Shown: positions 10,971-23,420, counted from the stretch's first letter. The stretch is 64,000 nt of DNA from Takakia lepidozioides (GCA_030704615.1 CM060732.1:6572001-6636000), one strand, 5' to 3'. Notes: generated by a model from the letters alone, not told the origin. Translations and numbers: made by a program.

Positions 10971-12430
10971 ACGGCGCTCCAGAGGAAGATCCGGAAGGCT
11001 TACCGGAAGGATGAGATGACGAAGTCCGTGATGCGGGACTTGAGGATGGGGGTTAAATCGCAGTCCACTTGCAAAATGGACTACTTCTCCGGTACAAGCA
11101 AAAGCGTCTCTACGTGCCGAAGGGAGGGATCAGAGATAGTCTCTTGAGAGAATGCCATGATGGCCCGCTTGCGGGCCACGGCGGAGCCAAGCGCACCGCA
11201 GCACTCTTGAAAAAAGAGTATTTCTAGCCCAAACTAAGGGAGGAGGCCGAGGAGTATGTCAAGACATGCACCACATGCCAATAAAACCGGAACGAGTACA
11301 AAAAACAAGCAGGGCTGTTACAACCCTTGCCGATTCCAGAGGGGTCTTGGGAAAGTGTCTCGATGGACTTCATGACTGCTATGCCGCTGTCAAAAAGATT
11401 CGATGCAATCATGGTGGTGGTAGATAGGTTCAGTAAAATGGGCCATTTCATCCCCACCAAGGAGACGGCAATGGTGCAGGAGACGGGCCGACTTTACTTC
11501 GCCCACGTCTTCAAGCATCATGGACTCTCGAAGGATATTGTCTCGGACCGCGATCCAAAGTTTACTAGTAAATTTTGGAAGGTACTTTGGAAGAAAATGG
11601 GGCCGAGGCTCAAAATGAGCACCGCCTTCTGACCTACGATGGACGGCCAAACGGAAAGGGTGAATTCCGTGGTGAAGCAGATCTTGCGGAATTATGTGTC
11701 GGCAGACCAATCGGACTGGGTGGAGCACTTGGATGCGGCGGAGTTTTGTTATAATAACACAAAACACTCCGCAACGGGAGTTTCCCCCTTCGTATTGGTC
11801 TATGGAAAAGCACCTTTGGTGCCAACAAGTTGGGCCGCCCAGGACATTGAGGAACCGGCAGCAGCGGCAGTGCTGGAAGAACGCGAACGTTTGTTGAAGC
11901 TCGCAAAGTACAACATTGCCAAAGCTAGGAAACGGTATGAATGGCAGGCGAATCAGAAGTGGAGGGAGATTAAGTTTGAGGCAGACACGGAGGTCTGGTT
12001 GAACATCAAGAATTTTCGACTACCTCCGGAAGTGAGTTCGAAGTTCGTACCTCCGTATGCGGGACCCTTTCGCATCCGGAAGGTTATGAATGAGGATGTG
12101 TATGAATTGGAACTGCCGGCAAACAACAAGGTGCATCCGGTATTCCACGTCTCCCTTTTGAAGCCTTACTTCAAAGATGAAGCGCGTCCGAATCGGCATC
12201 AAGTGTTGCGTCCGCCACCTGTGCTGTTGGATCATGAAAATGAACCTGAGTACGAGGTCGAGGCAGTGCTTAAGTCAAGGAGGTTCAAGAATCGAGAAAC
12301 GAAGTATCTCGTGAAATAGAAGGGCTATCATTATGTGGAGGCATCTTAGGTGCGTGCCTCAGAAATGGGAAACACATCCGAGGCGGTTGCAGCTTTCGAA
12401 GGGCGACATCAAAAGCGGAAGAAGCGTTGA
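10971..12430 (+). pseudogene. Element 2 integrase with C-terminal chromodomain, decayed
   Basis: The H2C2 zinc domain appears around 11140-11300 (CHDGPLAGHGG, then CTTC). The core has SVSMDFMTAMPL (first Asp), IVSDRDPKFTSKFW (second Asp) and MDGQTERVNSVVKQ (Glu). The C-terminus (VHPVFHVSLLKPYF) leads into a chromodomain at about 12250-12430: EYEVEAVLKSRRF, then YLVK, a TAG, and KGYHYVEAS. Stops at 11227, 11283, 11632, 12317 and 12348 all fit C-to-T or G-to-A changes. Chromodomains of this class steer integration to methylated-histone chromatin, from family knowledge. Confidence 0.88.
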
Positions 12431-12463
12431 TGGCGACATCAACCTTGGATCGTGGGGGAGGAA

Positions 12464-13990
12464 ATGCATGCTTAGCCCTGCTTAGCTAGCTCAGGAATCC
12501 GATTGCAAAAACTTGTGTTGTACAAATTTTGTTATAAATGAAATGGTTTCCAAATGTTGCGCCTCCTATTTTGTTTGGAATGGTGATGCATGGTATGGTT
12601 GGCTAGTGTGTAGAAAGCATGCTAGCTTACAAAAGTGGGAGAGGTAAATTGGATTAATCGTGTGTTTGCGCAGTGCCGAAATCGGGTAACTCCCATCCAA
12701 GGGGCAAGGAAACTTGCGCCTTCTTTGGGAGTTCACGTGCTAGTGCGCACCTGGCGCGTGCGCGTACTATAACTGTGCTACCGAGGGGGTTGCCTTGTAG
12801 TGCGGGCTAACGGGGAAGCTACGTGCTTCCGTTCACGTACTATAATCGTGTAGCCTCGGGATGAAGTCGTAGTGCGACTTCGGCGTGTTCCCGTACCTCA
12901 GGCCAGCATTCCAAGGCGGACCCAATTGTAGTGATTGGGGCACACAATTGGTTCAAGGTTATCTTCATAGTCAAAAAGGGTTCAAGGCGAACCCTTGCTC
13001 AAGGTGATGCCAAAAGCAACATCACGAGCGGTCGCAAGAAAATGTTGTTGCAGTAAGGCGATTCGATCCTCGGGGAGGATCGTTCCTTGGCCCTGAAGTG
13101 AGTCAAGAAGAGTGCACTGGGAGGAGCTTGAGAGGCTCCACCCTTGGCCGAGACTTGGAGGAAGTCGGCCGAACTAGCTAGTAGATAGTAGAGTCAAGTG
13201 GGGTTTTGGTTCTTAGCCATGGGATGCCATGGTGCGGAAACAAACTCCTTGATGTGGGACGCCACAACTTGGATGTTCGTTTCTACAAAATAGACAAGTC
13301 GATGAGGACATCGACTCCTTGTTGGTAGGGGTGTGTGTCGCGGCCCTTTGCCTTGAGGGCAGGGGGTCGGGACACGAGAGGGGCTGCCCCTGTGGTGGGG
13401 GCAGTGGCGACAATAGATGCGGGGGCTGAAGCACCCTTGAGTGCCCAAGGCATTCAAGGAGGCGGAGGCGCTCACTAGGTGGAGCCCCGCACACGGGTTG
13501 CGGTGGGGTGGTTCCACGAGGGGTGGTGGTAGCTTAGTGGGACGTAGTGGGGGTGCATATGACTCACCATGGGGCGGAGACTTGTGGTGGGAGTCGTGGG
13601 GAGTCTTTGGACTCATCATGGTCCAATGGGACCGTGGTGGGTGGGCCAAGACTCACCGCGACTCATCACCGGGAGTCGAGGGTTTTCGTGGTGGTTCACC
13701 ATAAAATGGCATGGTTGTGAAACCCCCACCGACAGTCACAGAAGTATATATAGAGAGTACCCCGAGAACGGTGCAAGCCCCGTTGGTGTCCAAAAACTAG
13801 TGAGTAAGCGACCAAGGAGTGAGGAGCTATTCCGGACTGCCATCCACCAAAGGGAATTTCCACTAGGCCCAAATTGGTGGAGGGTTTCTGGGAAGAGTAA
13901 ATGGAGACCGTTATGTCTCGGTGAGCAGCCGAAGCTCCGAGTTGGGCCGGCGGCCAGGTTGGGAGTTAGGCGCGCGCATCGAAGCGAGTA
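12464..13990 (+). mobile_element. Presumed 3' LTR of element 2
   Basis: The sequence starts TGCATGCTTAGC directly after a purine-rich tract (GTGGGGGAGGAAA), the expected polypurine tract. It holds no genes, has an internal TATA element at 13745-13752, and near 12760 and 12830 shows two similar CGTACTATAA words. The 3' edge is not sharply visible because no second LTR copy exists in the window. Confidence 0.6.
13745..13752 (+). promoter_or_regulatory. TATA box of the element 2 LTR
   Basis: TATATATA followed by GAGAGTAC, about 240 bases before the presumed LTR end. This is the expected place for the core promoter at the U3/R boundary of a plant LTR. Functional use is inferred. Confidence 0.45.
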
Positions 13991-14359
13991 ACTATGACTT
14001 GAAGGGGAGCTTACCGAAGTGAGGTGCGCGACAAACTGAGTCTAGGAAAGCTTGGGTAAAAACTTGTGCAATGATCGAGCAAAATGGAGACAACGCTGAA
14101 GCCATTCATGCAGCTTTCCGAGACTCCTGGGCTTACCAAGGCATTATCTGCTTCAGCCCTGTGCAAGACGAGTGTGTCTGGACTGACCTCCCCCAACGCC
14201 GTGGCGAGACCACCGTGCACCCCTCCACTCTTTCCCCAGAGTTTGAGCGTGAGATCAACTCGAAACATGTTAAGCCCTCTGCCACGGTCTCTAGGCCTTT
14301 AATTATAAATAGGGCTTTTCAGGCTTTAGAGAAGGTCAATGATAATAGTCCACATTAGT

Positions 14360-14640
14360 TTTATGTCCCTTCCATGCTGGTCTGTCTTATATAGGCCAAC
14401 TGGTTTATAGTGCCCTAGTAGGCTATTCAAATGGTCTGGTTCTTGGGAAATTTTCCCTTCTTTGTTTCGCTTGGTCCTCAATCCGAGGATGTTTGGTTTC
14501 TTATTACACTCGGTGTCTGTGCCTTATGGTGTAACCCGGGGTTTTAATTTTTTTTCCCCAAAGTAATCATTAATAAAACTAATCAGGGCTTCAACCCCCC
14601 TGTTCCAATAATAATAATAATAATAATAATAATATCACAC
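14360..14640 (+). mobile_element. LINE-like 3' tail ending in an AAT microsatellite
   Basis: An untranslated stretch including AATAAAACTAATCAGGGC ends in (AAT)n at 14607-14634. Such a 3' end is usual for truncated non-LTR retrotransposons. No RT motif was found upstream; the 95-residue frame at 14071-14358 is of unknown nature. Class assignment is tentative. Confidence 0.4.
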
Positions 14641-16590
14641 TTCTCTTTTTTCTTTTTTAAATTTCCATTTTACAAACTCGCCTAGATTACCCTACGTGTA
14701 AACGCGCCAAAACAGTGTCACACTTTGGCTGGTGCAGGGCAGTACACTATGTACACGAGATGCTCATTGACGCGTGCGAAAACACAAGTGGCGCCAAACC
14801 ACCGGATTCGGCAGCCAGGAAACCAGACTAGACGTGCAGCACCTAGACAGGCTAGGGCTACGTTAACATTTTAATAGATGAATAATGGTGAATGGAGCAT
14901 TCATCGATGGTATGTACCTACTACCTGGTACTGTCGGTGAGCATATCCAGGACACCGGCTGCGCTCGGTCAGGAAGCCGGTACATAGAAGCGCGGGTGGG
15001 AGCAGTCTGACCGGGAACTGGCAAGCGAGAGTTATTAGCGCACGTTGCTATAAATGGTAGCTTTGTAGCATAGATGCTCCTGACACTAATCCTAACCATC
15101 CACCCACTCTCATGATGACTATCGCCAGAGTTTCGCCATTCATCCACTGGCCGTACATGGATGACGCGGCTCATCCGCGTATTCCATTTATGGCAGATGG
15201 GTTATTAGTCGATTCAGACGTTCACATCCACGGACCGTGATCAGAGTTTAGCCATGCTCATCCAGTGGATGAATTATAGATTAATTCCGTATTTTACACG
15301 AGTGGCCCGCCCAAATTGATATTCTAGTTAATGAATGCCAGGACGAACGGTTGGTAAGCATTTTCATTGTGGATGAACATCCTGTCCTCATCTGAATGAA
15401 TAGCGGCAATAATATGGATGAGGAGATGGAAGATTCTGTTGCCACCGTCAGTCGTCGTCACTCTTGTGGGGGAGGAAGATGGCGAAGGTGGGTCCGAGGA
15501 AGCGCGGAGGCCAATGAGGAGGGCAGAGGGCATGTGCGGGAGCAGAGGGGAGCTGCTGTGAGCCATGCAAATGTGAGTGGATGTGGGGGGCCGGCTACCT
15601 TGGTTTTGCGGTCTTCGAAAAATAATAGTCTATGCTGCTGTTGTGTCTTTAACTGGACGTTAAAGAAACTTTATCCTTGATCTCTTCTCTTCTCGGGGCC
15701 GACACACATCAGTAGCTCACTCTTGTAGCATAGGATGCCTTGAAGGCAGTTGTCAGCGCCCTGATGGCACTCAATATCTCTACAGTAACCCGCTGTTGAC
15801 AGAGTCGTAGCCTGGCACCAAGTTATCTCTGGTCAGCATTGGTCTGCCAAACTATGTACAGTACATATTACTATTTGAGAGTGTCAGGAACTACAGATTA
15901 CGCCAATTCACCCCCCTGCCAAAAACAGAAACAGCGGTGGCCCTTCCTCCCCTTTCCCCCCAAAAAAAAACAGCGGTACTATAGGATTCAAACCCCTGGC
16001 CCTCGCCATGAAATAGTCTCGCATTACTATGTAGGCTGGGTGCGGGCCCTTGGCAACCCTCATCAATTATTTTTGGGGACCGCCAGAAGAAATGTGTTGC
16101 ATTAGACCATCCCCACCGGTGGCTCGGTATAAGGGTACATCAATTGCCTTCTATTGAGGCATGTGCAGAGCGCGCAAGAAGATGGGGTGCCTGCAGGTGG
16201 AGCCACAGCTGCACGGCAAATCTCACGCCAACCTCCCGCCTCAACCTCTCATTGGCCAGCGTCTCACGTGTGGGATGCTCGCTTGACTCCAGATACTCGC
16301 TTGACTCGTCTAACGTTGACTTGCGTGAGACATAACGGGGAGGAGGAGGAGGAGAGGGAGGTGCAGAGCTCCGCCGAAAAGCGAGGCCCAGCTCCCACGC
16401 CCGACCTGACACGGGCAGACGGCGCAAGCTCGCTGCCCATGCACCTTCACGAGTAAGTGGGCTTTCTTTGCTTGCCAGTAGGGTTTTTTTATGCATTGTG
16501 AGATTAGTAGGGCTTTGTGAGGTGAAGAAAACCATGCTTTGTTGCTTTATGCGAACTGCCTCATATCAGTACGCATGTGCAGTATGGGTT
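14641..16590. other. No gene recognised
   Basis: Only short chance frames were seen. Repeated words such as ATCCACTGG, CATCCAGTGG and GGATGAAT are scattered through 15100-15400. A GC-rich part at 16140-16460 gives overlapping frames on both strands without a recognisable domain. Confidence 0.4.
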
Positions 16591-16953
16591 TGTCATGGTT
16601 TTTGTCATGGTTAACTAGAATTACCTACTTCTAGTTAACTAGGACATTTTAGATATTTATATTTATATTTTGTGTGTTGGGACTTCATTTGGTCTCACAT
16701 GCCAAGTGAGGTGTCAAGCCTCACTTCGGACATGGGGATGGGTTTTCCCCTTTGAGGGTTGAGGAGGGCTCATCTTCTTGTAGTTGAGCCTCCATGAGCC
16801 TCTCCCACCTCCATAGCTCTAGGTATTGAGAGGGAGTGTGGTGAGGGCTTTGTAGGGTGGATTCCTTTAGCAAAGGTGCCCTTGGCTTGACTTAATTTAT
16901 GTGATTTGAGTGGATTCATGAGTGAAGTGTTTCCATTGTGTGTTCACTTCCAT
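16591..16953 (+). repeat. 5' copy of the 363-bp terminal direct repeat of element 3
   Basis: It begins TGTCATGGTTTTTGTCATGG, runs through an AT-rich TATTTATATTTATATTTT promoter-like stretch, and matches 27243-27605 over its full length with about five substitutions. Similarity to the second copy ends abruptly at 16953, although the LTR or leader character (GA-rich, non-coding) goes on to about 19450. Confidence 0.85.
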
Positions 16954-18340
16954 ACTACAAGAAGATCTCCTTATGTTTGTGAGTGCGGAGTGTAAGGGTT
17001 AGTTTAGCACTTGTGTGTTAGAGAGAGCTTGGTAGAGAGCTCTTGTGTTGCAAGGTGTTGCAGGTGTTGCAAAGGAAAATCCTTGTGGCGTGGAGAACAT
17101 GGATGTTAGGGTTTGAGAAGCATTACTTTGCTCTATAGAGGTGGAGAGCTTGGAAAAGAGATCTTCCATCACAAGAGAAGCGTCTTGTGTATGGAGAAGA
17201 TAGACACTAGGGTTTCAAGAGCAAGTTCTAGTTGTTCATGGTGTGAAAGAGAAGCCAAAGAGCGGCACATGCTTGGGTTGGAAACACCATAGAAGGAGTA
17301 CAACAAGGGTAGCTTGAGGAGCATTGAGTAGCTCAAGAGAAGCTAAGAAGTGGTTGTTCTATCCATGGTGAAATGAAGCCAAATGGGGTTTCATTTGGTT
17401 AACAAACAAGCAAGCAAAGGCGGCGCTAGAAGGGAGTGTTTTTGCTAGTTCTATGAGTTATTGGATTGCTCTTGGTGAAGCAAGTGGTTGACCAAGCAAG
17501 TGGCGTATGTGTGGAGCATGCTTTCCAAGTGTGGCTTCCAATTCAAGCTTGAGGAGAGCTAGAAGGTGAAGTGAGCAAGTTCATTCCTTGTGTATGAGGT
17601 GGTGCATGTTGTGGAAGAAAAGCCAATGAGCTACATTGGCTAGAGCTTGAAGACAACAAAAGTAACTAGTTGGAGAGCATCAAGAAGCTCAAGATGACTC
17701 CAAAGGGAAGCATGTGGGTGAGAATTCTATCCATGATGATGTGAAACGAAGCCTAGAGTATTGAAGAGCTTGGAGCACATGTGGGAGATCATTGGAGGTG
17801 GTCTTCATGAAGAAAGGAGATTGTGGCTCAAGGCATACATAGCAACTTCAACCATACATTAGCATGTAACAAGACAAGGAAGGGGAAGGTGAAGCTCTTG
17901 TATTCATTTCCTTTTTGCTTAAATTTTGTGGTGGATGGTTGATCAAGCAAGTGATGCTTATGTGGAGCATGCTCTTTAAGGCTTGTGACTTCAAGTTTGA
18001 GAAGATGAGCCCTTGAATAGAGGTGTGGATACACATTATGGTGAATGAAGACAACACCTAGGTCAAGAGGTGGAAATGTGTGTGACTAGCCCATGCATGG
18101 GAAAGCACATGGAGATGGCATACAAAATTCAAATTGAAGCAAGACTTGGCACTTGTCATTGGGCACATTAGCTTGCTATGAGTTCCAATGAGATCAAGAG
18201 GAACTTGTCAATTTGGGATGAATGCATTGCAAGGTAAGATAATGCAATCTTGCATGCATGTTAGGGGGGAAGATACCATGAAGAAGGTGTTTCTTACTAT
18301 ACTCTATAAACCATAGTCTCCATACCCTTCAAGAAACTGT

Positions 18341-18504
18341 GCTCCCTCTGCCCAACATACACTTTTGTGAACAGAGATGGGCCCCCTCTGCCCAACATAC
18401 ACTTTTGTGAACAGTGTATGGGCCCCCTCTGCCCAACATACATTTTTGTGAACAGTGTATGGGCTCCCTCTGCCCCACCATACACTGTTTTAAATAGTGT
18501 ATGG
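18341..18504 (+). repeat. Four copies of a ~41-bp tandem repeat
   Basis: Units start near 18341, 18381, 18422 and 18463 and contain CCCTCTGCCCAACATACA and TTTGTGAACAGTGTATGG. The last unit forms a near-palindrome (CATACACTG ... TAGTGTATG). Confidence 0.8.
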
Positions 18505-18559
18505 ATACAAGTGGACAGACTTTGCCTGCCAAACGTTTTCATTAAAAGTGTATGACATC

Positions 18560-18960
18560 TAGGGTGTATCTGGAGGAGTATTGCCTTTGGAGGATCTTTG
18601 GGGGGTCCTTTGAGGAGCTATCGTAAGACACTTGAAGAGCTCTTGAAGGGGTGTTTGGAGGACTATTCGGAGGACTATTGGGGATCCTTGAAGACCAATA
18701 TTTGACAAACATTTGGAGGGCTATTTGGAGGACTACTTGGGGTCCTTAGAGGCCAATATTTGGCGAGCTTAAGGAGTCTTTGGCAACTTGTTTGAAGGAC
18801 TATTTGGGGTCCTTGAGGGCCAGGATTTGGCAGGCTCTTGGGGCCTTGGTGGACTATTTGGAGTCCAATTGTACAAGCTTTGGGGGCCTTAGTGAGATTG
18901 TTTGAGAGCCAGCTTGAGGGATCTTGGAGATTTTATTGAGAGACCCTGGAAGGTAGTCTT
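18560..18960 (+). repeat. Degenerate repeats rich in GGAGGACTATTTGG
   Basis: Words like GAGGACTATT, TTTGGGGTCCTTGA and CCAATATTTGGC recur at irregular spacing of about 40-60 bases. They look like a decayed minisatellite inside the element 3 leader. Confidence 0.6.
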
Positions 18961-19569
18961 GTCTGTTGGTCATGAGCAAGAGGGTTAAGAAATAGGGGGA
19001 GACCAGTGGGATGAGAGCATTCTGGGATTAGGAATTTCTTTAGTCTCTCTTCCCCGTAGTCTTCCACCATCTCTGTAGGCCAAAACCTTTCCGTAGGTAT
19101 ATGCAAGAGTCAGTCCGGGTTTGGGCTGGGGTGTCCTTGCAGGAACGACACTGCGGAGTGTTTTTTTGGTGTGGGGGAGTTACTGTCTTGATTTTCTTGT
19201 TTTTGGATCCCCCCCACACCTGCATGCTTGACTGTGCGTCATGTCAGTTTTGTGTGGGCGCTTGTTTTCATAGGAGGTTGGTCCGGATTTGATCACTGGC
19301 CAATCCTAGAGTGTGCTGTCAGTGGTGAGGCTGGGGTGATGACCAGTCAGACCATCATTGTTTCTCTTATGGTGAGGCTGGGTTGATGACCAGCAGACCA
19401 TAAGAGTACTTGCGGTGGATGCAGGTGCAGGTGCAGGTGCAGGTTTATGTTACGAACCTAGTACTAGTCTAAGCTATAGGCCGCAACAGGATCTCTATCC
19501 GGTTTCTTGTGGAGAGGGGGATTAGAGACAGATTTACAACAGGTGTGGTTATGAGTTTTCATCACGGAG

Positions 19570-21636
19570 GTGCCACCAGTTGCTGAGGGGAGTGCCGGTG
19601 CGAGCACCAGCGATACTAGTGGGTACACAAGACAAAGTGTGTGGTTTAGGCCACCTTCACCTTCAGTGTCTTCTGATGAAGGTTCAGACTCGGAGTTAGG
19701 AGGATTCTCGCCGAGGGTGCAAGCCATTTCCATACCATCGTTGTGGGACACGATGGAGGAGATGTATGGAGCTACCAAGGGGCCACGTAGGTACTCTGGA
19801 GTTGTGGGCACCATCGAGCTTGATGACTTCATACAAGAGTTTGATAGTTGGTGTAATTTGCAGCAAATACGCAATCCACAACTGTTTACGCTTTTTATGG
19901 CGTGGAAGGGGCTATTCCAGCACCTTGAAGGGCCGCCCATGGACGACTACCATGAATTTAGGCGGGGAAATGAGGTGGAGATTGAGGAGTGGCGACAATA
20001 TTGGTCACCTGACTATGTCTCCATCACCAGAGGCACAACAGCAAGATCCACGGCAACAACGGCAGCAGCTACATCAGCGGCTTCTGCAAGCAGCAGTGGA
20101 ACAAGTGAGTCAGGATCAGCTGGGACATCCACTGCAGCTCCTGCCGTTGCACCAACACTTGTGGCTGCTTTCAACCCGATTGTGGAGTTCTTCCGAGAGT
20201 TGAGAATGAACTACTAGGGGGTGAGAACAGAGAAGTTGCGGAGCTTGCAAGAGTTCCAGCGAAAGCCTACTGAGAGTTTGAGGGAGGCTTACACTCGCAT
20301 GAGGCGCTTGATAAATGTAACCCAAGGGGTTACGGAAGCTCAAGCAATTCAATTCTGGTATGGCATATTGGACAAGGAGCTGAGGAGAAGGGTGCGGGAT
20401 GCAACTCTCCTACAAGTGGCCCAACCCACCCTAGCAAATGTGTTTTTGCTAGCCGAGCGGATAGAGCTCAACATGGTGGAGGAGCGGGTGGTTATGGTGG
20501 GGTTTGGCAAGGAGACACAACGAAGTGGGGCTCCTAGCCAACAACAACCAACTCCCCAACGTGCTCAAGGCAACAAGGGGGCTCAGACAAAGCCCAGGGA
20601 AGGTCATGAGAGAGGATCTCAGATGCAAAGGTCTCTTCCTTCATTCTCAGGCCAGCAACAGACGAGTGTGTCATGTTGGGATTGTGGAGGACCTCATGTC
20701 AAGAAGGATTGCCCCGAGAGAGGCAAAGGGCCGACGCATGCACAACCTACACATTGTGGCAAGTACGGGCATGAGGAGGCCCATTGTTATGACCTGCATC
20801 CTGAGCTACGACCGGGCCAGTTCCAAGGGAACAATGGTGGCCGAGGACGAGGCAATGTAGTCCAGAGAGGTAGAGGAGGCAGAGGTCGTGGTGGAGGTCG
20901 TAACCAACACCAAGGAGCACAGGGTCAGGGTCAAGGTCATGACCAAGGCATGGTAGATAGAGTTGCCCAGCTAGAGCAACGTCTTGCTGCCATGGCCACT
21001 ACTCACGTTGCGCCAGTTCTAAGGCCTGAGGTTCAAGCTCCACCTGCACAACCTCCTATGCCTAGGGAAGACCAGATTGGTATGGGCTTCATGTGTGGAG
21101 CCGCACTTGCAAGACCATTGCATATGGACTCTGCAACTGCTGTTACTCGAGCAGCAACTCGTGCTCCTGAGCCAAGGGGAGCGGATGTGGATTTTGATCC
21201 ACAAAGAGAGGAAGCAAGTCGACAGACAAGGCTTCTCCAGTCTTTCACATTGGCCGAGACAGTGCCAACCACACCATCGATGGTGCCGGCTCGTCCAAGT
21301 GTGTCAGAGGTAGAGCCTGCAAGAGTGCCAATGGGGAGAGTTGGCATGGCTCAGGGGATGCCAGTGGATGATACTAAAAAACAAGGTGCAGCCAATACAT
21401 TATTGGGGGCGGCTACAAAGGTTTGCCAAGCTCCATTGTTTTCTGCAATGACCATTACAATGCCGGGGATTCGGCCAACTGCTGTGTTTAAACTAGCAGC
21501 TAGACTCTGTGAGAGTGGTGATGCATCGGCACTATCTGCAGGGATAGCAGATAAGGTGCAGTCTATGGATGCCTTAGATTCGAGGGTGAAGTCAGCCACA
21601 GTTGTGCCATGGCAAGCGGCAGCTATACGGTTGTAG
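19570..21636 (+). pseudogene. Element 3 Gag, interrupted by one stop
   Basis: Two open stretches (19570-20217 and 20221-21636) differ only by a TAG at 20215-20217; element 4 has a sense codon at that place (NYQGVRTEK). The core contains IELDDFIQEFDSWCNLQQIR and LINVTQGVTEAQAIQFWYG. Zinc-knuckle-like boxes are CWDCGGPHVKKDC, with three rather than four residues before His, and a degenerate second box around HCGKYGHEEAHC. A Gly/Arg-rich stretch follows (GRGRGNVVQRGRGGRGRGGG). It packages element RNA when intact. Confidence 0.85.
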
Positions 21637-22196
21637 GAGTTGCCAGCTAGGCCAGCCATTGAGCGCAACATGGTGACTCCTGGGGTAGTCCTGGTGGACA
21701 ATCAAGATAGAGTGTTTCAGTTGGGTGGCCCAACCAGGAGGAGGTATAGGCCACTGCGAGTCTTGTTGGACTCGGGAGCTCAACCATTGATGGTGGGGAG
21801 AGCGACAATTGCAGGCTTGGGCCTTACAGAGGCAGATTTGGAGCCTTGCCCTTTCCAGATTCAGACGTCTTTAGGTGGTTCAGAGAATGCGCGAGGGATC
21901 ACATGCCATGAGCTCTTCATTCGACTACGCTAGATCATCCTACGGATGGCTCGGTCATGAGAGCCAAAGCCATTGTTACGGACGCGATGTCATACGATGT
22001 GCTTGTTGGTGGGGTGGTGTTGTACCCCATGGGATTACTTTGGACTTTTGGGAGGAAACGACATCCTACAGGCCGGAGTGGCAGTCAGGGGATGGCCGAC
22101 GTGCACTGCTCCCACTGCAATTTATTAGGAATGTAACGGTGGATCATAGGAACATGATGCCCACATTGGCGGCATTCTCAGGGGTGGTGGCTTGGG
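21637..22196 (+). pseudogene. Element 3 protease region, decayed
   Basis: The active site VLLDSGAQPLMVGRATI near 21763 has the canonical D-S-G. Frame changes follow near 21900, and the rest of the fold is spread over frames to about 22190. The same D-S-G motif ends the window in element 4 (about 63965). Between protease and RT lies the methyltransferase block, an unusual place for extra domains. Confidence 0.75.
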
Positions 22197-23420
22197 GTGG
22201 TGAGCTTGGAGGGCAATAGCCATCAGGATGATAGGCCACCATCTGATGAGGACAAACAACTGGCATACAAGGCTGAGTTGCTTCATCATGTTGCTGTGCA
22301 TATTCCACTGTGGGGTACGGTTGGGAATTTGCAGCGAGTAGCAGATGAGTGTATGCACAAAGCATGGCAGGAGGCCTTTCCATTGATGAGTGAGGGGAGT
22401 TTAGTGACATCACTTGGACCTCCTCAATTAGCTCCTTTGGACACAGTGCCCATTACTTGGCAACCACCTAACTCAGGGATTTGTGTGCTAGACTTGTTTG
22501 AAGGCATAAGCACTGGGCTTGCAGGAGTGTTGCAAGCAGGGATTAAAGTACACAAGTACTTGTATGTGGAGAAGGATGAAATAGCTCGGGATATTTCGTT
22601 GCCTTGCTCACACACTAGTATCCTGAGTTGCTGCCTCTCTCAGCGATTCAAGGGTACCAAAAGGCCTTGCCAGCAGACATTACCTTGCTGGGGGCGGATG
22701 GTTTGGGCCAGCATGGTGCAATTGACTTGGTGATAGCTAGATGGTCTTGCCAAGGACACTCTCCCGCAGGTCATGGGAATGGCTTGCATGATGCAAGGTC
22801 GCATTTGTTTTGGGAGATGTTACGAGTGTTGCATGACTTGCAGGTGAGGCAAGTGCAACCTCCAGCTTACATCCTGGAGAATGTTCCTCTCATGGGGAAT
22901 TCTCGGGCCAGGGTTATGGCTAGTGTGCATCAGGTGCGGTCTTGGATTGGACCAGCTGTATTATTGGATACAGCTGCAGTGGGTTCACGGGCACATAGGC
23001 CTAGGTTGTGGTGGACCAATCTTGCACCACCAGAGTTGCTCAAGAGAGCCTATGATTCCATTCAACGGCCACCCAACTTCATGGTTGAGGGCATTTTGGA
23101 CCAAGGGAGGCAACCATAGAGAATGCAACATGATGATTGTCCACCTTTGGCGGTGGTCAATCGAGTGGGGCAACCACGTGCGGCCTTGCCTACACTCATG
23201 AGTTTTCCCTCGTCTCATGCTTTTTGAGACAATGGTCCAGGGTTGATTTGGGACAATGCGCTACAACAATTGGTGGAGCCTAGTGCGGATGAGCAAGAGC
23301 GGGCAATGGGGTTTGTCAGAGGCATCACGACGCCAGGTGTTGGGTCAGGCAATGGATCTCAATTGCTTGATATGGGTTATTGGCTTGTGCATAGCTGAGC
23401 AACGGAGATTACAGACAATG
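22197..23420 (+). pseudogene. Retrotransposon-borne cytosine-5 DNA methyltransferase, decayed
   Basis: Seen directly: motif I (VLDLFEGISTGLAGVLQAG, 22485 on), followed by VEKDEIARD; a frameshift near 22617; then motif IV (ARWSCQGHSPAG) with the catalytic Cys codon at 22748. Motif VI is ENV at 22877, and motif VIII-like RAHRPRLWWTNL is at 22988. After stops at 23117 and about 23227 come EQERAMGF (like the ERxxxMGF box) and, after a frameshift near 23325, VLGQAMDLNCLIWVIGL as motif X. The residue before the catalytic Cys is Ser (TCT), where Pro is usual; Pro CCT to TCT is one C-to-T step. The HRPRLWWTNL and MGF parts recall Dnmt3/DRM enzymes; the CQGHS box is more like other C5 families. An intact version should methylate DNA cytosines. 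Class placement is inference. Confidence 0.85.

Larger units (their letters stand above)
8110..13990 (+). mobile_element. Element 2: decayed chromovirus (Ty3/gypsy) LTR retrotransposon, 5' truncated
   Basis: The order gag, zinc knuckle, protease, RT, RNase H, integrase, chromodomain on the plus strand identifies a chromovirus. The 5' LTR and gag start are missing; sequence related to gag appears from about 8255 next to the outer edge of element 1. A purine tract at about 12450-12463 precedes an LTR-like tail to about 13990. Nearly all in-frame stops are C-to-T type changes. The copy is non-autonomous. Confidence 0.85.
16954..19569 (+). other. Element 3 long non-coding LTR/leader
   Basis: About 2.6 kb of purine-rich DNA with repeated words such as GTGTGGAGCATGC, AAGAGAAGC and GGAGAGCTTGG. 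Its last 600 bases (about 18960-19569) are closely similar to 58550-59171 of element 4, including GCAAGAGTCAGTCCGGGTTT and GCCGCAACAGG. I could not place an LTR end or a convincing primer site. Confidence 0.6.

Noticed and set aside
13194-13704. Long GC-rich frames on both strands
   Set aside because: They are in the LTR-like tail of element 2 and show only low-complexity Pro/His/Ser or Gly/Trp/Arg translations.
15970-16030. tRNA-derived SINE with GGTTTGAATCC on the minus strand
   Set aside because: No matching A box or second copy was seen; one B-box-like word next to a T run is weak evidence.
22485-23120. Host or bacterial methyltransferase gene inserted by chance
   Set aside because: It sits in the same strand and order between protease and RT, and shares the decay pattern and codon style of the element, so it is best read as part of pol.
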